Assembly (NCBI RefSeq): GCF_902497855.1
Contig: NZ_CABVHU010000010.1
Location: 226,318-290,317 of the forward strand
Origin: Pseudomonas fluorescens
GTDB lineage: Bacteria; Pseudomonadota; Gammaproteobacteria; Pseudomonadales; Pseudomonadaceae
DNA length: 64,000 nt
Reading direction: 5' to 3'
Shown: one piece after another, positions 8,062 through 16,873 of the stretch
Layout of the letters: every line of letters begins with the position of its first letter
How positions within the stretch are numbered: the first letter of the stretch is position 1
Notes under the pieces: generated by a model
What the model was told of the DNA's origin: nothing
The model's input: only the letters and a program-made list of their open reading frames with translations
The model's database searches: none
Program-made: the position numbers and the translations under genes

Positions 8062-9570
8062 TCAAAGCTTCCCCGGAATCCCATACTTACGCAACCGAAT
8101 AGCAATCGCACTGTGCGAAGTCTGCAACCGTGCAGCCAATAACCGGCTCGACGGATAGCTGCGGTAAAGCTGTTCCAACAGGTTTTTTTCAAAGTCACCA
8201 ACGGCCGCCTCCAGACTGCCGACCTCACCGGCGTTCTGCCGCTCCATGGTCGTGCGGGCGATGTCGAGGTCGTCGATGTCCACCAGCGGGTTTTCGCAAA
8301 TGGCGGCGGCGCGGAAGATCACGTTCTGCAGTTGCCGGACGTTGCCCGGCCAGCGGTTGCCGAGCAGCGCCGGATACGTGCCCGGCGCCAGGCGGCAGAC
8401 CGGGCGCTGGATTTGTGCGCAGGCCTGTTGCATGAAGTGATTGGCCATCAGCAGGATGTCGTGGCCGCGTTCGCGCAGCGGTGGCACTTGCAGGTTGAGC
8501 ACATTCAGGCGGTAGAACAGGTCTTCGCGAAAGCCGCCTTCGCTGACCATTTTTTCCAGGTCACGGTGGGTCGCGCTGAGGATCCGCACGTTGACCTTGA
8601 CCTCGCGATCGCCACCCACGCGACGGAAGCAGCCATCGCTCAGGAAGCGCAGCAGCTTGGCTTGCAGGTAAGGCGACATTTCGCCGACTTCGTCGAGGAA
8701 CACCGTGCCCTGGTCGGCCAATTCCAGCAGGCCGAGTTTGCCTCCCCGTTGTGCGCCGGTGAAGGCGCCGGCGGCGTAGCCGAACAGCTCGCTTTCGGCG
8801 AGGCTCTCCGGCAGTGCCGCGCAGTTCAGGGCCAGGAAGGGCGCGTCACGCCGGGTGCTGATGGCGTGGCAAGCACGGGCTACCAGCTCTTTGCCGGTGC
8901 CGGTTTCGCCCTGGATCAGCAGCGGTGCATCGAGGGTGGCCACCCGCTGGGCGCGGGCCTTGAGGGTACGAATCGCCGGGGACTCGCCCAGCAGCGCATC
9001 GAACCCTTCGGCATGGTCATGGTGCAGCGCCGAGAGGCGTTCGCCGATGCGGTTCGGTTGATACAGGGTCAGCAGGGCGCCGGCATCGGTGATCGGCATC
9101 GCATCGAGCAGCAAGGTCTGGCCGGCGAGACTGACCTCGTGCATGGGCAGGCGGTAGCCGTGTTCGATCAGCGTGCGCTGCAAGTCGGGATCATCGAACA
9201 GTGCCGTCAGCGGCTCACCCGCCGGTTCACGGCCACACAGGGCGATCAGCGCGGGATTGGCCAGCAGCACATGGCCGCGGTCATCCACCGCCAGCACCGG
9301 GTCGATGCTGGCCGCGAGCAAGGCGTCCAGTTGCAGGCGGCGACGTTGTCCCGGGAGGATGTCGACCAGGGTCACCGCCTGTACGCCCTTTACGCCGAGC
9401 AAGGTCTCGCGCAGTTCCTCCAGCACATCGGCACCGAGGGTCGGGGCATCGATGTACACGTTCGGTGGCACCATCTCGACGGCGTCCAGATTGAAACTGC
9501 GCCCGCCGAGCAGGGCCAGTACTTCCTGGGTGATGCCGACGCGGTCGATGAAGGTGACGTGGATGCGCAT
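8062..9570 (-). CDS. TyrR-like sigma-54-dependent activator, probably GcsR-like
   Basis: A 502-residue enhancer-binding protein. It has an N-terminal ACT-like domain (M-R-I-H-V-T-F-I-D-R-V-G-I), a PAS-like segment (about 80-170), an AAA+ domain with Walker A G-E-T-G-T-G-K-E and the sigma-54 contact loop read as G-A-F-T-G-A, and a C-terminal TyrR-type helix-turn-helix (about 455-500). The sequence fits what I recall of P. aeruginosa GcsR, the activator of glycine-cleavage genes including a glyA, better than PhhR. The sigma-54 promoter and palindromes in front of glyA, 2 kb away, fit this role. Binding there is inferred. Confidence 0.85.
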   Translation of the reverse strand: MRIHVTFIDRVGITQEVLALLGGRSFNLDAVEMVPPNVYIDAPTLGADVLEELRETLLGVKGVQAVTLVDILPGQRRRLQLDALLAASIDPVLAVDDRGHVLLANPALIALCGREPAGEPLTALFDDPDLQRTLIEHGYRLPMHEVSLAGQTLLLDAMPITDAGALLTLYQPNRIGERLSALHHDHAEGFDALLGESPAIRTLKARAQRVATLDAPLLIQGETGTGKELVARACHAISTRRDAPFLALNCAALPESLAESELFGYAAGAFTGAQRGGKLGLLELADQGTVFLDEVGEMSPYLQAKLLRFLSDGCFRRVGGDREVKVNVRILSATHRDLEKMVSEGGFREDLFYRLNVLNLQVPPLRERGHDILLMANHFMQQACAQIQRPVCRLAPGTYPALLGNRWPGNVRQLQNVIFRAAAICENPLVDIDDLDIARTTMERQNAGEVGSLEAAVGDFEKNLLEQLYRSYPSSRLLAARLQTSHSAIAIRLRKYGIPGKL

Positions 9571-9651
9571 GACGGGCCTGCAAGGTGAAGAACGGGATGA
9601 CTGCGCCGATCAGTATGCCGGGCGCTGTTCGATTGTGGCGAGCGGTGTCTG

Positions 9652-10566
9652 TCAGTTAACGGTTGCCTTGCGCGAACAGGCGTCCAGGTCCTCGAGGAAA
9701 GCTTGAAGGATCGGCGGCGGGGCAGTGCCGCGTCGGGTGATCACATCGAACGGCGACATCAACTGCAGGCTGCTGGGCGCCAGCTGATGCATGTCGCCGG
9801 TCTTGACCCACTGGGTGGCGAAGTGCACGGGTAGAAAGCCCAGATAAGCGCCGGAAATCAGCAGGATGGCCAGCGCTTCGATGTTGTCCACGGTGGCCGC
9901 GGCCTTGCTCACGCCCAGGTGCTCCAGGTCGTATTGCTGCATGTAGCCCCTGACCACGATCCGGCTCGCGGCAATTTCTTCGAGCAGTTCCTCTCCCTCC
10001 GCCTGGTTGCCGTACAGCGGATGCCGCCGCCCGCAATACAGCCCCAGGGCCTCCTGATACAGCGGTGACTGCAAAAGGCCGGGAACGTGGATCGGGAAGT
10101 GCCCGATGGCCAGGTGCAGGCGGCCGTCGAGGACGCGTTCTTCCAGTTCCGCCGGGGTGCCGACGTACACGTTCAGGTGCACGTCATGCCCGCGGGACAC
10201 GAAGCGCTGGGTAGTGCGCGGCAGCGGTGAGTCCGGGTCGGTGATGGTGGTGTCGATGATGCCCAGGTTGAGCTTGCCGCTGATGTGCTGCTTGAGTACG
10301 TCGGCGTCCATGCAGAAGTTCTCCACGGCCGAGAGCAGGCGCTGGGTGGCTTCATGGATGGCTACGCCTTGCTCGGTCAGGCGAAAGCCGCTGCGCCCCC
10401 GTTGGCAGAGTTTGACCCCGAGCCGGGTTTCCAGGTGAGTCATCTGTTCGCTGATGGTCGACTGGCCGGCATTCAATGCCGCCTGCGCGGCGGAAAACCC
10501 GCCGCACCTGACAATCGTGGCAAACACCCTGAGCAGTTTCAGATCGACATCGTGCAGCTGGATCAC
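9652..10566 (-). CDS. LysR-family regulator, divergent from the ureohydrolase operon
   Basis: A 304-residue protein with an N-terminal winged helix (L-L-R-V-F-A-T-I-V-R-C-G-G-F-S-A-A-Q-A-A-L-N-A-G-Q) and a C-terminal periplasmic-binding-protein-like effector domain. The GTG start has GGGAGG just upstream. It is transcribed away from the ureohydrolase at 10718, sharing a 151 bp intergenic region. This layout is like the LysR genes next to the P. aeruginosa guanidinobutyrase and guanidinopropionase genes, so it probably controls the 10.7-16.7 kb operon. Confidence 0.88.
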   Translation of the reverse strand: MIQLHDVDLKLLRVFATIVRCGGFSAAQAALNAGQSTISEQMTHLETRLGVKLCQRGRSGFRLTEQGVAIHEATQRLLSAVENFCMDADVLKQHISGKLNLGIIDTTITDPDSPLPRTTQRFVSRGHDVHLNVYVGTPAELEERVLDGRLHLAIGHFPIHVPGLLQSPLYQEALGLYCGRRHPLYGNQAEGEELLEEIAASRIVVRGYMQQYDLEHLGVSKAAATVDNIEALAILLISGAYLGFLPVHFATQWVKTGDMHQLAPSSLQLMSPFDVITRRGTAPPPILQAFLEDLDACSRKATVN

Positions 10567-10663
10567 CTTGGACCTCCCGGGAATGGATGCATCGGTAATG
10601 CCGATATGAGTATCTGATGTTTAGCATTTTTTCCACGAAAACCTGCGCCCATAGTCACTTCAA

Positions 10664-10679
10664 CGGCGGTCGCCTTGCA
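10664..10679 (+). promoter_or_regulatory. Weak sigma-54-like element before the ureohydrolase gene
   Basis: CGGCGGTCGCCTTGCA keeps the GG-N10-GC spacing and the TTGCA half but deviates in the -24 half from TGGCAC. It may be fortuitous in GC-rich DNA. Confidence 0.2.
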
Positions 10680-10694
10680 GTCCGCCAGGCCGAT

Positions 10695-10702
10695 AACAAG
10701 AA
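10695..10702 (+). promoter_or_regulatory. AANAANAA (Crc/Hfq-type) motif at a ribosome site
   Basis: AACAAGAA directly precedes the GGAGAGG ribosome site of the ureohydrolase gene. This is the position where Hfq/Crc repress translation of catabolic mRNAs in Pseudomonas. Confidence 0.4.
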
Positions 10703-10717
10703 GTGGAGAGGCTTGAA

Positions 10718-11722
10718 ATGTCGAATAACGGTTATGAATCCGGTCGCCTGAACCTGCCATTCGTGGGGCACTGCACCTTTGGCAAATCCCCGGTGTGCAC
10801 CGATTGGGATGCCCTGGATGCCGACGTCGCAATACTCGGCGTGCCCAACGACATGGGCACCCAGTGGCGCTCCGGCGCCCGCTTCGGGCCACGGGGCATT
10901 CGCGAGGCATCGACGCTGTTCTCCTTCGGCCATGCCGGCGCCTACGACCACGAAGATGACGTCATGTACCTGACTGCCGCCGACGTGCGCATGGTCGATG
11001 TCGGTGACGCCGATATCGTGCACACCGACATGGTCACCAGCAACGAGAACACCGAATACGCGGTGCGCAAGATCCTCGATGCCGGCGTCATGCCGGTGGT
11101 GCTCGGTGGCGATCACTCGGTTCACGCGCCGGTGATCAAGGCCTTCGAGGGCCGCGGCCCGATTCACATCATCCATTTCGATGCGCACCTGGACTTCGTC
11201 GACGAACGTCACGGCGTACGTTATGGCCATGGCAACCCGCTGCGCCGTGCTTCGGAAATGAACCACATCGTCGGCATGACCCAGATGGGCATCCGCAACG
11301 TGTCTTCCTCCAATCGCGACGACTACGAAGCGGCCCATGCGGCGGGCTCGAAGATCCTCTCGGTGCGCGACGTGCGGCGCCTGGGCGTCGACGGTGTGCT
11401 GGCGCTGATCCCGCAGAACATCAACTACTACATCACCATCGACATCGACGGTTTCGACCCTTCCATCGCGCCCGGCACGGGCACCCCCAGCCATGGCGGT
11501 TTCCTCTATTACGAAGTGCTGGAAATCATCCAGGCCCTGGCCAAACGCAGCCAGGGCAACATCGTCGGCATGGACCTGGTGGAGGTAGCGCCCGTCTATG
11601 ACCCGACCGGCATGACCTCGATCCTGGCGGCGCAACTGCTGCTCAACAGCATCGGTTTCATCTTCCACGAGCGGGCTCAGGCGCGGCATGTCTTGAGCGC
11701 AACCACCACGGCCTCGGCGTGA
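10718..11722 (+). CDS. Ureohydrolase of the agmatinase/guanidino-acid hydrolase family
   Basis: A binuclear-manganese hydrolase releasing urea from a guanidino compound. The 334-residue protein has all metal motifs: G-G-D-H-S, D-A-H-L-D, and D-I-D-G-F-D-P with G-T-G-T-P following. The ATG at 10718 has GGAGAGG upstream; a GTG at 10703 would give a longer product but lacks a site. Agmatinase is the default name. Guanidinobutyrase or guanidinopropionase are equally possible, because these relatives in P. aeruginosa also face a LysR gene. It opens a unit with an aldehyde dehydrogenase, a permease and a GMC oxidoreductase. Confidence 0.9.
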   Translation: MSNNGYESGRLNLPFVGHCTFGKSPVCTDWDALDADVAILGVPNDMGTQWRSGARFGPRGIREASTLFSFGHAGAYDHEDDVMYLTAADVRMVDVGDADIVHTDMVTSNENTEYAVRKILDAGVMPVVLGGDHSVHAPVIKAFEGRGPIHIIHFDAHLDFVDERHGVRYGHGNPLRRASEMNHIVGMTQMGIRNVSSSNRDDYEAAHAAGSKILSVRDVRRLGVDGVLALIPQNINYYITIDIDGFDPSIAPGTGTPSHGGFLYYEVLEIIQALAKRSQGNIVGMDLVEVAPVYDPTGMTSILAAQLLLNSIGFIFHERAQARHVLSATTTASA

Positions 11723-11749
11723 TCTGACCGCCGCACAGAGAGACTGAAA

Positions 11750-13258
11750 ATGGACACGATCGTCAAAAATTACCTGCAGAAATTCGGCGTCTCCGAAGCC
11801 ACCCAGACCTTCCTCGGCAAGGCGCAGAAGATGTTCATCGGCGGCGCCTTTGTCGACGCCAGCGACGGGCAGACCAGCGATGTCATCGAACCTTCGACCG
11901 CAGGCCTGATCACCCGGATTCCCATGGGCACCACCCACGACCTGGATCGCGCCGTGCAAGCCGCCCGGGCGCAATTCGACGGTGGCGCGTGGCGTCAGGC
12001 CAAACCGGCAGAGCGCGAACGCATGATGCAGCGCCTGGCCGACCTGATTGAAAGCAACGCCGCCGAACTGGCCGAAATCGAATCGATCGACATGGGCAAG
12101 TCAGCGTCCTTCGCCCGGGATGTCGATATCCAGGGCACGGTCGATACCCTGCGCTATTTCGCCGGTTGGGCCACCAAGCTTCACGGCCGCACCGTCGAGC
12201 CATCGCTGCCGGGCAACTACCTGGCCTATACGCGCAAGGAAGCGGTGGGTGTGGTCGGCGCCATCGTGCCCTGGAATTTCCCGTTGCAGACCATGGCCTG
12301 GAAGCTTGGCGCCGCATTGGCGACCGGTTGCACCGTGGTGGTCAAACCCGCCGAACTGACCTCGCTGTCGGCCTTGCGATTCGCTGAACTGGTACAGGAA
12401 GCCGGCATCCCGGACGGCGTGATCAACATCGTCACCGGCCGCGGCAGTGTGGTCGGTGCGGCCATGGCCACCCACCCGGGCATCGACAAGCTGACCTTCA
12501 CCGGCTCGACCCCGGTCGGTCGCACCGTCGGCCGCGCGGCGCTGGACGAAATGAAGCGACTTACCCTGGAACTCGGAGGAAAATCACCGGTAATCGTGCT
12601 GGCCGACGCCGACGTGAAAGCCGCCGCCCAGGCCATCGCCAACGGCGTGTTCTTCAACTCGGGCCAGGTGTGCGATGCCGGTACCCGGGCTTATATTCAT
12701 CGCAGCGTCCATGACGAATTCCTGCGCGAACTGATCGCCTACACCCGGACCTTGAAGATGGCGCCGGGGCTGGATCCGGATTGCTTCATCAGCCCGCTGG
12801 TCTCGGCGTTGCAGCAGCAGCGAGTGACCGACTACATCGAAACCGGCAAGCAGGAAGGCGCCGAAGTGGTCTACGGCGGCCAGCCTGTGGAGGGCCCCGG
12901 TTTCTTCGTCGAGCCGACCATTTTTGCCCATTGCCGCAACGACATGCGCATCGTCCAGGAAGAGATCTTCGGTCCGGTGCTGGTCACCGCACCGTTCGAC
13001 GATGAGGAAGAGGCGCTGGCCCTGGCCAATGACTCGCCCTACGGCCTGGCGGCCGCACTGTACTCCAATGACCTTGGCAAGGTGCACAGCCTGATTCCAC
13101 GGTTGAAAGCGGGGTCGGTCTACGTCAACGCCCACGGCACCCTCGATCCGTCGATGCCGTTCGGTGGCTACAAGCAGTCCGGCTTCGGCAAGGACCTGGG
13201 CGCGGAGCAGCTCGATTATCTGCTCGAGACCAAGGCGGTCTGGATCACGCTGCCCTGA
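11750..13258 (+). CDS. NAD(P)-dependent aldehyde dehydrogenase
   Basis: A 502-residue member of the ALDH superfamily. It has the V-P-W-N-F-P-L active-site motif, the general-base glutamate in L-E-L-G-G-K-S-P and the nucleophile cysteine in N-S-G-Q-V-C-D-A-G. It begins 27 bp after the ureohydrolase gene with AGAGAG as ribosome site. In context it probably oxidises an amino- or guanidino-aldehyde to the acid. The PuuC/KauB-like subgroup is plausible; the substrate is not shown by sequence. Confidence 0.92.
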   Translation: MDTIVKNYLQKFGVSEATQTFLGKAQKMFIGGAFVDASDGQTSDVIEPSTAGLITRIPMGTTHDLDRAVQAARAQFDGGAWRQAKPAERERMMQRLADLIESNAAELAEIESIDMGKSASFARDVDIQGTVDTLRYFAGWATKLHGRTVEPSLPGNYLAYTRKEAVGVVGAIVPWNFPLQTMAWKLGAALATGCTVVVKPAELTSLSALRFAELVQEAGIPDGVINIVTGRGSVVGAAMATHPGIDKLTFTGSTPVGRTVGRAALDEMKRLTLELGGKSPVIVLADADVKAAAQAIANGVFFNSGQVCDAGTRAYIHRSVHDEFLRELIAYTRTLKMAPGLDPDCFISPLVSALQQQRVTDYIETGKQEGAEVVYGGQPVEGPGFFVEPTIFAHCRNDMRIVQEEIFGPVLVTAPFDDEEEALALANDSPYGLAAALYSNDLGKVHSLIPRLKAGSVYVNAHGTLDPSMPFGGYKQSGFGKDLGAEQLDYLLETKAVWITLP

Positions 13259-13292
13259 GTCGCGGCGGATGCTTTGAAGGAACGCAATTCCT

Positions 13293-13379
13293 GTAGGAGC
13301 AAGCTTGCTCGCGATAGCGTAGGGACAGGCGCAGATGCAGTGACGGATAAGACCTCATCGCGAGCAAGCTTGCTCCTAC
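13293..13379. repeat. REPIN
   Basis: GTAGGAGCAAGCTTGCTCGC faces its inverted copy ending in TGCTCCTAC. This is a different core (AAGCTT) from the CCGG/CTGG arms elsewhere in the window. It sits inside the operon, between the aldehyde dehydrogenase and permease genes. Confidence 0.9.
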
Positions 13380-13430
13380 AGGGGGGCGTCGTTCACCGGA
13401 AAGAATGCAGTTTTCTCGTCATGATCTTCC

Positions 13431-13438
13431 AAAAATAA
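13431..13438 (+). promoter_or_regulatory. AANAANAA (Crc/Hfq-type) motif
   Basis: AAAAATAA lies ten bases before the permease ATG, next to the AAGAG ribosome site. Confidence 0.35.
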
Positions 13439-13447
13439 GAGCCCATC

Positions 13448-15016
13448 ATGAACATTGACGCCAAAGCCACCCCCAGCCTGTCCATCCTCGACGACAAACC
13501 CATAGTCGAAGGGCATTCGATCGATTTCATCCCGGAAAACGAGCGTACCGACAAACTGTCAAGCCAGGGCCCGTTCTGGTTTCTCGGCAATTTCACCTTC
13601 TTCACCATGACCATCGGCTTCGTGGGTCCAAGCGTCGGTCTGACCGCGTTGTGGACCACCCTCGCCGGGACGCTGGGCATCATGTTCGGCACGCTGTTCA
13701 TGGCCTTTCACGGTTCGCAGGGCCCGCACCTGGGGCTGCCGCAGATGATCCAGTCCCGTGCGCAGTTCGGCTATCGCGGGGTGATTCTGGTGCTGCTGGC
13801 GACGCTGTTCGTGTTCGCCGGTTTCAACATCGTCAACCTGGTGTTGATGATGCAGGGTCTGCACACGCTGTTCGGCTTCAACCCCATTGTAGTGGCGGTG
13901 GCCGTGACGCTGCCGGCCGCTGTCCTGGCGATCCTTGGTCACGACTGGATGCACCGCAGCTTCAAATGGGCGTTGTTCCTGTCGCTGCCGCTGTACGGCC
14001 TGGTGACCCTGGCGGTGCTGATGGGTTGGGTGCCCGATGCGCCGATGCCGGTATTGGCCGCCGGTGAAGTGGCTGCGGCACCCTTGGGTTTCAACTGGAC
14101 CGGTTTCATCGCCCAGTTCGCGGCGGCGGCGAGCTACAACATCGCCTACGCGCCCTATGTGTCCGACTATTCGCGCTACCTGCCGAAGAACACCTCCAGC
14201 GGTAAATTGATCGCGGTGGTGTTTCTCGGCGCCTCGTTGTCCGGTGCCTGGATGATTTCCGTGGGTGGCTGGCTGGCCGATCACCTGCACTCCACCGACG
14301 TGCTGGTCGCCCTTGGCCAGGTGGGTAACACCGTGTCGCCGTTCATGGGCACGGCCGTGGTGGTGGTCACGATCCTGGCGTTCCTGCCGGTGATCGCGAT
14401 GAACATCTACAGTGCCAAGCTGACCACCCTGACCTGCGTCGACTCGATCAAGCACATCGAGCCGACCCGCAAGGCACGGATCCTGGCCATCGCGTTCGTG
14501 ATCCTGCTGCAACTGGGCGTGGCCCTGAGCATCCAGAGTTCGGGCAAAGGCCTGTCGGTGCTGGGGATCTACCTGGTGGTGATGTTGTACTTCCTGGTGC
14601 CCTGGACCTCGGTCAACCTCACCGACTATTTCTTCGTGCGCAAGGGTCGCTACGCCATCCCGCACTTCTTCATGCCCCACGGCAACATTTACGGCAGCTG
14701 GGGCCTGCGCGGTATTGCCGCCTACGCCATCGGCTTCGTTTCGATGATCCCGTTCTTCTACATCTACGACGGCGTCGAGCAGCGCGAGGTCTATGTCGGC
14801 CCGCTGGCCAAGGCGCTCGGCAGCATCGACATCGCCTGGCTGGTCGGGCTGATCGTCTCGGGGCTGGCGTACTACTGGCTGAGCCGCTCGATCGACCTCG
14901 AGCGCGAAGAAAGCGTCATCCAGCACATTGAAAAAACATCCCCGCAATACACCACCGGCGACCGGCTGACCAAGCCCTCGTTGCCAGTGTTCAACGAATC
15001 GACGGCCGGGAGATAA
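13448..15016 (+). CDS. NCS1-family permease (nucleobase/cation symporter type)
   Basis: A 522-residue inner-membrane protein with about twelve hydrophobic segments and an N-terminal P-E-N-E-R-T-D-K-L motif typical of the cytosine/purine/hydantoin permease family. Its place between an aldehyde dehydrogenase and a GMC oxidoreductase gene suggests uptake of the operon's substrate. This need not be a nucleobase; NCS1 members also carry hydantoins, thiamine precursors and allantoin. The GMC gene follows two bases after the stop. Confidence 0.9.
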   Translation: MNIDAKATPSLSILDDKPIVEGHSIDFIPENERTDKLSSQGPFWFLGNFTFFTMTIGFVGPSVGLTALWTTLAGTLGIMFGTLFMAFHGSQGPHLGLPQMIQSRAQFGYRGVILVLLATLFVFAGFNIVNLVLMMQGLHTLFGFNPIVVAVAVTLPAAVLAILGHDWMHRSFKWALFLSLPLYGLVTLAVLMGWVPDAPMPVLAAGEVAAAPLGFNWTGFIAQFAAAASYNIAYAPYVSDYSRYLPKNTSSGKLIAVVFLGASLSGAWMISVGGWLADHLHSTDVLVALGQVGNTVSPFMGTAVVVVTILAFLPVIAMNIYSAKLTTLTCVDSIKHIEPTRKARILAIAFVILLQLGVALSIQSSGKGLSVLGIYLVVMLYFLVPWTSVNLTDYFFVRKGRYAIPHFFMPHGNIYGSWGLRGIAAYAIGFVSMIPFFYIYDGVEQREVYVGPLAKALGSIDIAWLVGLIVSGLAYYWLSRSIDLEREESVIQHIEKTSPQYTTGDRLTKPSLPVFNESTAGR

Positions 15017-15018
15017 CC

Positions 15019-16707
15019 ATGGCTACGCAAGAATACGACTACATCATCATCGGTGCAGGCTCGGCCGGTTGTGTGTTGGCCAACCGCCTGAGCGAAGACC
15101 CGGCCACCTCGGTGCTGGTACTGGAATTCGGTGGCAGCGACCGCAGCGTGGTGATCCAGATGCCGAGTGCGTTTTCGATCCCGATGAACACCAAGAAGTA
15201 CAACTGGCGCTACGAAACCGAGCCGGAACCTTACCTCAATGGCCGGCGTATTCACTGCCCGCGCGGCAAGGTGCTGGGCGGCTCGTCATCGATCAATGGC
15301 CTGGTGTACATCCGCGGCCATGCGTGTGACTTCGACGAATGGGAATCCCTCGGTGCGCAGGGTTGGGGCTACCGCAATTGCCTGCCGTATTTCAAGCGGG
15401 CCGAGCATTACGAGGAGGGCGGTGACGGCTATCGCGGCAGCACCGGGCCGTTGCACACCACCAACGGCAATCACATGAAAAACCCGCTGTATGGCGCCTG
15501 GGTCGAAGCCGGTGCCGAAGCGGGCTACATCAAGACCGACGACTGCAACGGCTTCATGCAGGAAGGATTCGGTGCCATGCACATGACGGTAAAAAACGGC
15601 GTGCGCTGCTCCACCGCCAACGCCTATCTGCGCCCGGCCATGGGCCGTCCGAACCTGACCGTGATCACCCATGCGATGACCCGCCAGATCATCCTCGAAG
15701 GCAAACGTGCCGTCGGCGTCGTGTACGACCACGAAGGCCAGACTCACCAGGTTTATTGCAACCGTGAGGTGCTGATTTCCTCTGGGCCCATCGGCTCACC
15801 GCATCTGCTGCAACGCTCCGGCATCGGCCCGGCCGAGGTCCTGCGCAAAGCCGGGATCGGCGTGCGCCATGACCTGCCGGGGGTAGGGGAGAACCTGCAG
15901 GATCACGCCGAGGTCTACATCCAGTTCGGCTGCAAGGAGCCGGTGACGCTCAACAGCAAAATGGACCCGCTGAGCAAGCTGATGATCGGCCTGCGCTGGC
16001 TGCTGTTCAAGGACGGGCTCGGCGCCACCAACCATTTCGAGGCCGGTGGTTTCATCCGCTCCGACAAGGGCCTGCGCTGGCCGGACATTCAGTTCCACTT
16101 CCTGCCGGCGGCCATGCGTTACGACGGCAACAAACCGATCAAGGGTCACGGTTTCATGGTGCTCACCGGGCCGAACAAACCCAAGAGCCGCGGCCATGTA
16201 CGGGTACGTTCGGCGGATCCCTACGAGCATCCGCAAATTCAATTCAACTACCTGCAGCGGGAAGAGGATCGTGAAGGTTTCCGCCGCTGCATTCGCCTGA
16301 CCCGGGAGATCATCGGCCAGCCGGCGATGGACCGCTTCCGCGACGGTGAGATCGCACCCGGGCCGCTGGTCAATACCGATGAAGAGATCGACGCCTTCGT
16401 CCGCGAGAACCTGGAGAGCACCTACCACCCTTGCGGCTCGTGCCGGATGGGCGAGGACGACATGGCGGTGGTGGATTCCGAGCTGCGGGTGCGGGGCATC
16501 GCGGGTCTGCGGGTGATCGACTCGTCGGTGTTCCCGACCGAACCGAACGGCAACCTCAATGCGCCGACCATCATGTTGGCCGAGCGTGCCTCGGATCTGG
16601 TTCGCGGGCTCAATATGCTGCCGGCGTCCGATGCGCCTGTGGGCTTGGTGGAGGATTGGGAAAACAGTCAGCGATCGACATTGCCGGGACGCAATGTGAG
16701 GGTTTGA
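15019..16707 (+). CDS. GMC-family FAD oxidoreductase (choline-dehydrogenase-like)
   Basis: A 562-residue flavoprotein. It has the FAD-binding G-A-G-S-A-G motif at the N-terminus, the GMC signature G-K-V-L-G-G-S-S-S-I-N-G around residue 85 and the C-terminal catalytic histidine region H-P-C-G-S-C-R-M-G and N-L-N-A-P-T. GMC enzymes oxidise alcohols to aldehydes and pass electrons to the respiratory chain. GGGAG precedes the ATG. With the adjacent aldehyde dehydrogenase it would make a two-step alcohol-to-acid oxidation. Choline itself is unlikely, because the operon contains a ureohydrolase rather than bet partners. Confidence 0.9.
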   Translation: MATQEYDYIIIGAGSAGCVLANRLSEDPATSVLVLEFGGSDRSVVIQMPSAFSIPMNTKKYNWRYETEPEPYLNGRRIHCPRGKVLGGSSSINGLVYIRGHACDFDEWESLGAQGWGYRNCLPYFKRAEHYEEGGDGYRGSTGPLHTTNGNHMKNPLYGAWVEAGAEAGYIKTDDCNGFMQEGFGAMHMTVKNGVRCSTANAYLRPAMGRPNLTVITHAMTRQIILEGKRAVGVVYDHEGQTHQVYCNREVLISSGPIGSPHLLQRSGIGPAEVLRKAGIGVRHDLPGVGENLQDHAEVYIQFGCKEPVTLNSKMDPLSKLMIGLRWLLFKDGLGATNHFEAGGFIRSDKGLRWPDIQFHFLPAAMRYDGNKPIKGHGFMVLTGPNKPKSRGHVRVRSADPYEHPQIQFNYLQREEDREGFRRCIRLTREIIGQPAMDRFRDGEIAPGPLVNTDEEIDAFVRENLESTYHPCGSCRMGEDDMAVVDSELRVRGIAGLRVIDSSVFPTEPNGNLNAPTIMLAERASDLVRGLNMLPASDAPVGLVEDWENSQRSTLPGRNVRV

Positions 16708-16753
16708 TCCCGGCCTTCGGGACGCGAATTCCATTGGCTGAAGAAGATCCCAT

Positions 16754-16840
16754 GTAGGAGCTGGCTTGCCAGCGAAGGCGGTGGGTCAGCTGCATTGACG
16801 TTGCCTGACACTCCGCTTTCGCTGGCAAGCCAGCTCCTAC
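16754..16840. repeat. REPIN
   Basis: GTAGGAGCTGGCTTGCCAGC and its inverted copy flank a 41 bp centre. The element lies between the convergent GMC and decarboxylase genes. Confidence 0.9.
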
Positions 16841-16873
16841 AGGGTTTGTGTAAGCCCGAGAGGCCTGCTTACC

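Noticed and set aside
13559..14947. 462-codon minus-strand frame opposite the NCS1 permease
   Set aside because: The permease has clear family motifs; the antisense frame is a His/Gln/Asp-rich shadow.
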